From assembly GCF_900115345.1 (NCBI RefSeq), contig NZ_FOWC01000002.1, positions 868,001 to 932,000 on the forward strand: a stretch of DNA of 64,000 nucleotides, given 5' to 3'. Below the pieces are notes generated by a model. That model saw nothing but the letters and a program-made list of their open reading frames with translations. It was not told where the DNA came from and searched no databases. The position numbers and the translations under genes were made by a program. The DNA comes from Amycolatopsis rubida (GTDB taxonomy: Bacteria; Actinomycetota; Actinomycetes; Mycobacteriales; Pseudonocardiaceae). Positions 28,732 to 34,975 of the stretch are shown here, one piece after another (positions within the stretch are counted from its first letter, which is position 1; the number at the start of each line of letters is the position of its first letter).

Positions 28732-29304
28732 ATGGGCCGCTGGGAACCGAACGCACGCCAACGCCTGGAACGGGCCGCGCTCGACCTGTTCACCGAACGC
28801 GGCTACGACCAGACCACGGTCGCCGAAATCGCCGAGCACGCCGGGCTCACGAAACGAACCTTCTTCCGCTATTTCGCCGACAAGCGCGAGGTGCTGTTCG
28901 GTGGGCAGGAGGAACTGACCCGGCTGTTCTCCGAGGGCATTGCCGGGACACCAGCGGGCGCGACGCCGCTCGAAGCGGTCGGCGGGGCGTTGGATGCCGT
29001 GGCGGCGGTTTTCACCAGCGAGCGGCTGGCTCAGGCCCGGGCGCGGCAGCCGGTCGTGGCAGCGAACAGCGAACTGCTCGAACGCGAACTGCTCAAGCGC
29101 ACCAAGATGGTCCAGGCCATACACGACGCACTCGCCGCACGCGGAGTCAGCGAGCCGACCGCGCGCGTCGCGGCCGAATTGGGCTGCCTCGCGTTCGGCA
29201 CGACCTTCCACCGCTGGATCGACACAAGCAACCAGCGCGAATTCGGCGCACTCGCCGACGAAGCCCTCACCGAACTGCGCACCGCAACCGCCGCCCTGGA
29301 CTAA
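28732..29304 (+). CDS. TetR-family transcriptional regulator
   Basis: A 190-residue TetR repressor. The N-terminal HTH is ALDLFTERGYDQTTVAEIAE and HAGLTKRTFFRYFADKREVL; the C-terminal ligand domain ends in FHRWIDTSNQREFGALADEA. It likely represses itself and the divergent SDR gene through the paired operators. The start at 28732 gives MGRWEPNARQ. The 3' 134 bases are part of a 232-bp tandem duplication that copied the ends of this gene and of tmk, but this copy is intact. Confidence 0.9.
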   Translation: MGRWEPNARQRLERAALDLFTERGYDQTTVAEIAEHAGLTKRTFFRYFADKREVLFGGQEELTRLFSEGIAGTPAGATPLEAVGGALDAVAAVFTSERLAQARARQPVVAANSELLERELLKRTKMVQAIHDALAARGVSEPTARVAAELGCLAFGTTFHRWIDTSNQREFGALADEALTELRTATAALD

Positions 29305-29394
29305 GCAAGCAAGGACTTCGCCAACATCGGCAGATCAACACCAGCCACACCGTCCAGCACACGCCACGGCGCGAGCCACGAAGCCGCGGCCAGC
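29301..29394 (-). pseudogene. Duplicated 3' fragment of tmk
   Basis: An extra copy of about the last 31 codons of tmk (LAPWRVLDGVAGVDLPMLAK and stop) on the minus strand, downstream of the intact tmk. It is part of the 232-bp duplication and has no start. Confidence 0.83.
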
Positions 29395-29402
29395 CCGCAC
29401 CA

Positions 29403-29536
29403 CGGCCGAATCGGGCTGCCTCGCGTTCGGCACGACCTTCCACCGCTGGATCGACACAAGCAACCAGCGCGAATTCGGCGCACTCGCCGACGAAGCCCTC
29501 ACCGAACTGCGCACCGCAACCGCCGCCCTGGACTAA
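29403..29536 (+). pseudogene. Duplicated 3' fragment of tetR
   Basis: An extra copy of the last 44 codons of the tetR gene (SGCLAFGTTF to TAALD and stop), produced by the 232-bp tandem duplication. It has no start or promoter of its own and is not expected to be translated. Confidence 0.85.
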
Positions 29537-30174
29537 GCGAGCAAGGACTTCGCCAACATCGGCAGATCAACACCAGCCACACCGTCCAACACACGCCACG
29601 GCGCGAGCCACGAAGCCGCGGCCAGCTCGTCGTACACCGCGGCGCAACGCTGCTGCAGCGAATCGTCCGACTCGAAGGCGTCCCGCGCCCGCGCCGCGTC
29701 CGACTCCGCCCGGCGCACTGCCCGCTCGGCAGCGACCTCCGGGCTCACCCGCAGCAGCAGATGCGCGTCCGGCCGCGGCAACCCGAACCGCGTCACCTCG
29801 AGGTCCCAAACCCACTGCACCACAGCGCCATCCGCGTGCTCGCGCAGGCGCGCGGCCGCGTACGCGGCGTTCGAGGCGACGTAGCGATCCAGCAGGACCA
29901 CGTCGTTGGCCGCGAGGAGCGCACGGATCTCCTCGGCCGCACCGCTGCGGTCGAGGGCGTAGAGCAGTGCCATTCCGTACACCGAGTCGGCGAGGTCGCC
30001 GTGCCCGCGATGCAGCGCTTCCCGCACCAGATCGGCGTGCACGCTGCGGCCGTAACGCGGGAAGGCGAGACTGCCGACGCTCGCGCCGGCGTCTTCCAGC
30101 GCAGCAGTCAGCCCCTCGGACAGCGTCCGCTTGCCCGCGCCGTCCAGACCTTCGATTACGACCAGTCGCCCCAC
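29533..30174 (-). CDS. tmk: dTMP kinase
   Basis: A 213-residue thymidylate kinase that makes dTDP. The P-loop GLDGAGKRT (K15) has the Arg-Thr ending typical of mycobacterial Tmk; the DRY signature is VVLLDRYVASNAAY, and the dTMP site lies in LAFPRYGRSVHADLVREAL. The start is GTG at 30174. In mycobacteria tmk directly precedes mtrA; here a 6-kb block separates them. Its last 94 bases are duplicated downstream. Confidence 0.93.
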   Translation of the reverse strand: MGRLVVIEGLDGAGKRTLSEGLTAALEDAGASVGSLAFPRYGRSVHADLVREALHRGHGDLADSVYGMALLYALDRSGAAEEIRALLAANDVVLLDRYVASNAAYAAARLREHADGAVVQWVWDLEVTRFGLPRPDAHLLLRVSPEVAAERAVRRAESDAARARDAFESDDSLQQRCAAVYDELAAASWLAPWRVLDGVAGVDLPMLAKSLLA

Positions 30175-30200
30175 GCCGTCGAAGATACTTGGTGGCGCGC

Positions 30201-30548
30201 TCAGGCCGTCTCGCGGCGCGCGCGGACGTAGCCGAAGTAACCCACCGGCACCGCGACCAGCAGCCCGGCGAGGCAGAGCAGCGGAATCCAGTCGTCGCCG
30301 TGCGGCTGCGCCGGCGTGCTCTGGCCGCCGTCCCGCGGCACCACCTCGCTGCGAGGTGCGGCCGTAAGGTGGGCGTTGCCGGTGTCAGCGGGCTGCGCCG
30401 CGCCCGCGCCCGGAGCCGACACCGGCAACGCCAGGCCCGTGAACGCCACAAGGAGCAGCAGGCGTCCGACGTGCCTTCGGCAAGTGGTCGAGGACCGCCG
30501 GACTCGCCCGGCAGTGCTCTCCACGTGATTCGGTTTCCCCAGATCCAT
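30201..30548 (-). CDS. Small secreted/membrane protein of unknown function
   Basis: A 115-residue protein with an N-terminal hydrophobic signal-like segment (GRLLLLVAFTGLALPVSAPG, about 28-48), a short extracytoplasmic stretch rich in Ala, Pro and Gly, and a C-terminal transmembrane helix (IPLLCLAGLLVAVPVGYFGY) ending in a basic tail YVRARRETA. It looks like a bitopic surface protein with a signal peptide and stop-transfer tail, without a sortase motif. ATG at 30548 behind GGGAGGTG. It precedes tmk by 26 bases and may be cotranscribed with it. Not recognised as a named family. Confidence 0.7.
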   Translation of the reverse strand: MDLGKPNHVESTAGRVRRSSTTCRRHVGRLLLLVAFTGLALPVSAPGAGAAQPADTGNAHLTAAPRSEVVPRDGGQSTPAQPHGDDWIPLLCLAGLLVAVPVGYFGYVRARRETA

Positions 30549-30785
30549 GACGCACCTCCCGCCTAGACGTGGCCAGTGGTTGTCACAACGGTGAACTGGT
30601 CGATCACGCCGAGCAAGATGCCTGTCCCGCGACGAGGGTGTTCCGGGTCGGCGGTGGAACACGGAACGGTTACCCTTCCGTGGCCAAGCACACCAAACGG
30701 GGGCCGGACCCGTTACCGCGCGCTGCTAACGTGAACGTTCCGCGGCATTCACGCCCAGCGCACGGGCGGCGTTGAAGGGACAGCG

Positions 30786-31778
30786 GTGGCACGAGACGGG
30801 GATGGCCCACTGATCATGGAACCTGGCCGGCGCGGCGCGGGTGAACTGCCGCCCGAGCTCGGCGAAGCTTTGCGATCCGGAGAATTCCATCAGGCGCTGC
30901 GGCTCGCGATCGCGCATCGCGGCCTGTCGCTCGCCCGGCTGCGGGCGCATCTCGCGCTCCGCGGCGTCCACATCGGACAGTCGACGCTGAGCTACTGGCA
31001 GCGGGGACTGCGCCAGCCGGAGGTGCCGAAAGCGCTGCCGGCGGTCCGCGCGCTGGAGTCAGTGCTGCAGTTGCCCGCGGACTCGCTCGTGGTGCTCATC
31101 GGCCCGCGCACGGCGCGCCCGCGCGGGCACCAGGCCGCGGCGTCGTTCCACGACCTGCGCTCGGGCGAGATGGGCGCGATCGTCGAACAGCTGATGAGCG
31201 ACCTCGGCGCGCCGCCGACGTCGCGACAGTCGAACTCCGATCTGGAAATGCTGTCGGTGCACGACCAGATCACCATCGACGAGCAAAAACATCAGGTTAA
31301 ATTTCGCACCCGGCTGGTCACCCGCGCGCGGCGGCACGGACCGGACCGGTACGTGGCGGTCTACAACGGCGACCCCGGCTGCCGGATCGACGACGTCGAA
31401 CTGATCACCGCGGAAGGCTGCCGCGTCGGGCGCATCCGCAGGCATCCGGCGCGCGAGACGATGGCGACGGAACTGCTTTTCGACCGGAAGCTCGCCGAGG
31501 GCGAGATCCACGTTTTCTGCTTCGAAATCCACGACAATTCCGCCGTGACGTTCCCCGGGTACTACCGGATGCTGCGCGACCAATGCGCGAGCTATCTGCT
31601 GCAACTGCAGTTCGCGCCGACCGCGATGCCCGCCCGGATCACCCGCGAAGTCCGCGCCCGCGACGACGCCCTGCCCGTCGAGGCGGAGGAGTTGCCGTGC
31701 GACACCGGCGGCGTGACGAGCGGGTATTTCCGCGACACCGGACCAGGGCTGGCCGGCATCGCGGTGGAATGGAACTGA
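30786..31778 (+). CDS. XRE-like helix-turn-helix regulator with large C-terminal domain
   Basis: A 330-residue protein. An N-terminal HTH resembles XRE folds (ALRLAIAHRGLSLARLRAHL, IGQSTLSYWQRGLRQPEVPK, ALPAVRALESVLQLPADSLV; about 35-105). The rest is a beta-rich domain I do not recognise (LEMLSVHDQITIDEQKHQVK, YVAVYNGDPGCRIDDVELI). Actinobacteria carry families of such HTH proteins with unknown ligands. The start is GTG at 30786 with AAGGGA upstream. It stands alone and converges on the YbaK-like gene across a hairpin. The target is unknown. Confidence 0.75.
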   Translation: MARDGDGPLIMEPGRRGAGELPPELGEALRSGEFHQALRLAIAHRGLSLARLRAHLALRGVHIGQSTLSYWQRGLRQPEVPKALPAVRALESVLQLPADSLVVLIGPRTARPRGHQAAASFHDLRSGEMGAIVEQLMSDLGAPPTSRQSNSDLEMLSVHDQITIDEQKHQVKFRTRLVTRARRHGPDRYVAVYNGDPGCRIDDVELITAEGCRVGRIRRHPARETMATELLFDRKLAEGEIHVFCFEIHDNSAVTFPGYYRMLRDQCASYLLQLQFAPTAMPARITREVRARDDALPVEAEELPCDTGGVTSGYFRDTGPGLAGIAVEWN

Positions 31779-31784
31779 GCTGCC

Positions 31785-31830
31785 GTCGTGAGTGTTGGCG
31801 CCGGTTCTAACCGGCGGCAACACTCACGAC
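31785..31830. terminator. Long dispersed-type hairpin at convergent gene ends
   Basis: A 13-bp perfect outer stem (GTCGTGAGTGTTG with CAACACTCACGAC) encloses an inner CCGGTT-CT-AACCGG stem. It overlaps the last codons of the YbaK-like gene and sits 6 bases past the HTH gene. Probably a bidirectional terminator; a half copy occurs near 9290-9315. Confidence 0.7.
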
Positions 31831-32274
31831 CGTGCCCTTGGTGATCCGCACCAGTTCGTCGAACGTCGTCGGGAAGACAGCGTTCGGCGTGCCGGCCGCG
31901 GCCCACACCTCGGCGTACTGCCGCAACGCCTCGTCGACCACCGTCTCCAGCGGAGCCGGATGCCCGACTGGCGACACCCCGCCGATCACCTGTCCCGTGG
32001 CGGCCCGCACCTCGTCCGGCTTGGCCCGGCGGATCCGGCGACGCCCGAGCCGCGCGGCGAGCGCCTCGACATCCACCCGGTGCGCACCACTGGTCAGGAC
32101 CAGCAGCGGAGCGTCGTCGGCCATGAAGACCAGGCTGTTCGCGATCGCGCCGACCGGACAGCCCAGCGCGTCCGCCGCTTCGGCCGCCGTCCGCGTGGAC
32201 TGCGGGAGAGTCCGCGCCCGGCCTTCGACGCCTGCCGCGTCGAGCGCTTCCTGCACGTTGTGCACTGCCGACAT
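31807..32274 (-). CDS. YbaK/EbsC (ProX-like) aminoacyl-tRNA editing protein
   Basis: A 155-residue INS-superfamily editing domain. The blocks ADALGCPVGAIANSLVF, LVLTSGAHRVDVEALAARLG, TGQVIGGVSPVGHPAPLETV and VFPTTFDELVRITKG fit the free-standing ProXp-like group. Where YbaK and many ProX proteins have a catalytic lysine (KSLVF), this one has N (NSLVF); I recall N as common in this actinobacterial subgroup, so it may define another specificity. ATG at 32274 behind GGAGG. Divergent from an XRE-cupin regulator with a perfect palindrome between, so probably regulated by it. Confidence 0.85.
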   Translation of the reverse strand: MSAVHNVQEALDAAGVEGRARTLPQSTRTAAEAADALGCPVGAIANSLVFMADDAPLLVLTSGAHRVDVEALAARLGRRRIRRAKPDEVRAATGQVIGGVSPVGHPAPLETVVDEALRQYAEVWAAAGTPNAVFPTTFDELVRITKGTVVSVAAG

Positions 32275-32289
32275 TCGCACACCTCCAGA

Positions 32290-32307
32290 TGTTCTGTAAA
32301 CAGAACA
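32290..32307. promoter_or_regulatory. Perfect palindromic operator between the YbaK-like and XRE-cupin genes
   Basis: TGTTCTGTAAACAGAACA is a perfect 8-bp inverted repeat around AA. It lies 3 bases upstream of the YbaK-like ribosome binding site and just before a TAGACT -10-like box for the regulator gene. The likely binder is the adjacent XRE regulator. Confidence 0.82.
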
Positions 32308-32321
32308 CTAGACTAGGCCGA

Positions 32322-32864
32322 GTGTCGACGTCACCCGCCCCGGACGGCCGCGCCCTCGCCGCAGCGGTCGGTACCCGCATCCGCACGCTGCGCACCCGCG
32401 CGGGCGTCGGCCTGACCACGCTCGCCGCCGACAGCGGCCTCGGCAAGGGAACGCTGTCGGAACTGGAAAACGGCCGCCGCAACCCGACGCTGGACACGCT
32501 GTTCGCTATCGCCACAGCGCTGTCGATCCCGTTGAGCGACTTGCTCTTCGGCGACGACGGGGTAGCCGAAGCCCACGGCGACAGCGTGGCCGCGACCCTG
32601 CTCGGCCGATGGGAGGACGCGGACGGCGTGACCGAGGTGTACCGGCTGACGATCCATGAGCGGGTTCAGGTGTCGCATCCGCACAGCCCTGGAGTGCGGG
32701 AGGTGCTGACGGTGCTCACCGGGACAGCGGAGGTGGGGCCGGTCGACGCGCCGGTGACGGTTTCCGCGGCGGGGACGCATACGTTTATCGCGGAAACGGA
32801 CCATGTTTATCGCGGAATCGGCGGGCCGGCCACTGCGGTGCTGACGATGCGGTATCCGCGTTAG
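32322..32864 (+). CDS. XRE-family regulator with cupin domain
   Basis: A 180-residue regulator. Residues about 12-70 form an XRE HTH (RIRTLRTRAGVGLTTLAADS, GLGKGTLSELENGRRNPTLD); residues about 95-178 a cupin barrel (VSHPHSPGVREVLTVLTGTA, HTFIAETDHVYRGIGGPA) that usually senses a small molecule. The GTG at 32322 lies 8 bases after TAGACT, so the mRNA is probably leaderless. A perfect palindrome in the promoter suggests self-repression and control of the divergent YbaK-like editing gene. XRE-cupin proteins often repress a linked amino-acid or sugar-related gene. Confidence 0.86.
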   Translation: MSTSPAPDGRALAAAVGTRIRTLRTRAGVGLTTLAADSGLGKGTLSELENGRRNPTLDTLFAIATALSIPLSDLLFGDDGVAEAHGDSVAATLLGRWEDADGVTEVYRLTIHERVQVSHPHSPGVREVLTVLTGTAEVGPVDAPVTVSAAGTHTFIAETDHVYRGIGGPATAVLTMRYPR

Positions 32865-33172
32865 CGGACGAGGAGCCCGTTGGCAGTGCCGGGTTCACCA
32901 CCGGTGAGATCGCCGGTTTCCCTCATCACGACCGCGCGGTGAAACGCGTCGAGCGCGCGGAGAAAATAGTTTTCGGCGAACGGCTCATCGCATCGAACTG
33001 ATCGAGAAACTCCCGCGCATCCGGGATGCGCCCGGATCGCTTGGCCGCCGCCATCGCGCTCGCGGACTCGATCCGGGTCAGCTCATTGGCGAGAACCCGG
33101 TTCCCGCAGGTCGCGCAACTCAGCATGCTCAGGCTCACCGGCGAAGAACACCCCGGCGACCAGCCGAGCGCC
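32861..33172 (-). pseudogene. Decayed VapC-type PIN toxin
   Basis: Three pieces of a PIN-domain protein lie in different frames. First FFAGEPEHAELRDLREPGSR, as after the DTS motif of VapC; then LANELTRIESASAMAAAKRS with GRIPDAREFLDQFDAM; then LRALDAFHRAVVMRETGDLT to a stop at 32861. Together they follow the VapC order, but the start with the DTS motif is missing and at least two frameshifts break it. It follows a broken antitoxin gene. The 3' end overlaps the XRE gene by 4 bases. A dead toxin, identified by reading across frames. Confidence 0.75.
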
Positions 33173-33189
33173 TCACTGCACGACGCGCC

Positions 33190-33368
33190 TCATCCAGCCG
33201 AACGCCGCTCCAGTTCGTCAAGGCCGACCGGCTCCCGTTCAGGCTCGAAGGTGATCAGCTTGCCCTCCGCGAGCAGCCGAGCCTTCCATGCCTCCAGCGT
33301 CGCTCAGCCTCGGCCCCGGCCTTCAGCCGAGCGTGCAGCTCGTCGTCGACGCGAGTGATCAATCGCAG
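33190..33368 (-). pseudogene. Decayed ribbon-helix-helix antitoxin (VapB-like)
   Basis: The N-terminal piece LRLITRVDDELHARLKAGAE reads like a ribbon-helix-helix antitoxin, but the usual start codon has become CTG. After a frameshift and loss of the middle, the tail LEAWKARLLAEGKLITFEPE, then PVGLDELERRSAG and a stop, continues. This is the expected order for antitoxins paired with PIN toxins. It lies between the ahcY terminator and the decayed vapC. Confidence 0.72.
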
Positions 33369-33370
33369 AC

Positions 33371-33404
33371 AAAAGCCGCCCCGAAACGCATTCCGGGGCG
33401 GCTT
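33371..33404 (-). terminator. Terminator after ahcY
   Basis: An 11-12 bp GC stem (AAGCCGCCCCG against CGGGGCGGCTT), followed on the minus strand by TTTT, 13 bases past the ahcY stop. Confidence 0.9.
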
Positions 33405-33416
33405 CAGCGTCAGCGA

Positions 33417-34889
33417 TCAGTAACGATAGTGCTCCGACTTGAACGGGCCCTCGACGTCCACGTCGATGTATTCCGCCTGTTCCTTCGAAAGCTTCGTCAG
33501 CTCGCCGCCCAGCGCCTCAAGGTGGATCCGCGCGACCTTTTCGTCCAGCTTCTTCGGAAGCCGGTAGACCTCCTTGTCGTACTCCTCGGTCTTGGTGAAG
33601 AGTTCGACCTGCGCGATGACCTGGTTCGCGAAGCTGTTCGACATCACGAAGCTCGGGTGCCCGGTCGCGTTGCCCAGGTTCAGCAGCCGGCCCTCGGAAA
33701 GCACGAGAATGCTCTTGCCGTCCGGGAACACCCACTCGTCGACCTGCGGCTTGATGTTCACGCGCCGCACGCCGGGGTAACGGGCGAGGCCGGCCATGTC
33801 GAGTTCGTTGTCGAAGTGGCCGATGTTGCCGACAATCGCCTGGTGCTTCATCCGCGCCATGTGCTCGACCATCACCACGTTCTTGTTGCCGGTGGTGGTC
33901 ACGTAGATGTCGCCCTCGTCCAGCACTGTTTCCAGGCGCTTGACCTCGTAGCCGTCCATCATCGCCTGCAGCGCGCAGATCGGGTCGATCTCGGTGATGA
34001 TCACCCGGGCGCCCTGACCGCGCAGCGATTCCGCGGCGCCCTTGCCGACGTCGCCGTAGCCGCAGACCACCGCGACCTTGCCGCCGATCAGCACGTCGGT
34101 GCCGCGGTTGATGCCGTCGATCAGCGAGTGGCGGATGCCGTAGCGGTTGTCGAACTTCGACTTCGTCACCGAGTCGTTGACGTTGATCGCCGGGAACAGC
34201 AGCTCGCCCGCGGCCGCCAGCTGGTACAGCCGCAGCACGCCGGTGGTGGTCTCCTCGGTGACGCCCTTGACGCTCTGCCCGATGGCGGTCCACTTGCCCT
34301 TGTCCGCCGCGAGCGACGCGCGCAGCAGCTCCAGGAAGACCTTCCACTCCTCGGGGTCCTCGTCCTCGGCGGACGGAACCACGCCTGCCTTCTCGTACTC
34401 GGTGCCCTTGTGCACCAGCATGGTGGCGTCGCCGCCGTCGTCGAGGATCATGTTCGGGCCTTCGCCCTCCCACGTGAGCATCCGCTCAGTACACCACCAG
34501 TACTCTTCGAGCGTTTCGCCCTTCCACGCGAACACCGGGACGCCCTTGGGCTCCTCGGGCGTGCCGTGCGGTCCGACGACGACCGCGGCCGCGGCGTGGT
34601 CCTGGGTGGAGAAAATGTTGCACGAAGCCCAGCGCACCTCAGCGCCGAGCGCCACCAGCGTCTCGATCAGCACCGCGGTCTGCACGGTCATGTGCAGCGA
34701 ACCGGCGATTCGCGCCCCGCGCAGCGGGTAGACCTCAGCGTATTCACGACGCAGCGCCATCAGGCCGGGCATCTCGTGCTCGGCGAGCCGGATCTCCTTC
34801 CGGCCGAACTCGGCGGCCTCGAGATCGGCGACGGCGAATTCGATGCCGCCCCGGGTGTCGTGCCGCTTGACAACGCTTTCGGGGGTCAT
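33417..34889 (-). CDS. ahcY: Adenosylhomocysteinase
   Basis: A 490-residue S-adenosylhomocysteine hydrolase, the enzyme that clears the product of SAM-dependent methylation to adenosine and homocysteine. Substrate and NAD motifs are complete: [62 protein letters not shown] and the NAD-binding [11 protein letters not shown], ending SEHYRY. It contains the approximately 40-residue insert typical of actinobacterial and plant forms (about 150-190). ATG at 34889. The neighbourhood tmk, ahcY follows the mycobacterial order (Rv3247c-Rv3248c) with inserted genes. No SAH riboswitch fits in the 86-base upstream gap. Confidence 0.98.
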   Translation of the reverse strand: MTPESVVKRHDTRGGIEFAVADLEAAEFGRKEIRLAEHEMPGLMALRREYAEVYPLRGARIAGSLHMTVQTAVLIETLVALGAEVRWASCNIFSTQDHAAAAVVVGPHGTPEEPKGVPVFAWKGETLEEYWWCTERMLTWEGEGPNMILDDGGDATMLVHKGTEYEKAGVVPSAEDEDPEEWKVFLELLRASLAADKGKWTAIGQSVKGVTEETTTGVLRLYQLAAAGELLFPAINVNDSVTKSKFDNRYGIRHSLIDGINRGTDVLIGGKVAVVCGYGDVGKGAAESLRGQGARVIITEIDPICALQAMMDGYEVKRLETVLDEGDIYVTTTGNKNVVMVEHMARMKHQAIVGNIGHFDNELDMAGLARYPGVRRVNIKPQVDEWVFPDGKSILVLSEGRLLNLGNATGHPSFVMSNSFANQVIAQVELFTKTEEYDKEVYRLPKKLDEKVARIHLEALGGELTKLSKEQAEYIDVDVEGPFKSEHYRY

Positions 34890-34975
34890 AGTGCGGTTCC
34901 TCCAAGGTTTGATGGCACCTGAACAGTACCGTTGTCGGCTCGACCCTGACTCGAACGGATGAGGAGAGAATCACC

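Larger units (their letters stand above)
29171..29626. repeat. Recent 232-bp tandem duplication spanning the tetR and tmk 3' ends
   Basis: Bases from 29171 recur from 29403 with a 232-base period; I count three single-base differences over about 224 aligned bases. The unit holds the last 134 bases of tetR and, on the other strand, the last roughly 94 bases of tmk. The unit ends carry GCGGCC in both places, a likely microhomology. Both full genes survive because the duplicated parts are 3' ends facing each other. Confidence 0.93.

Noticed and set aside
34890..34975. Possible SAH or SAM riboswitch upstream of ahcY
   Set aside because: The gap to the divergent gene is only 86 bases and shows no pseudoknot-like conserved core.
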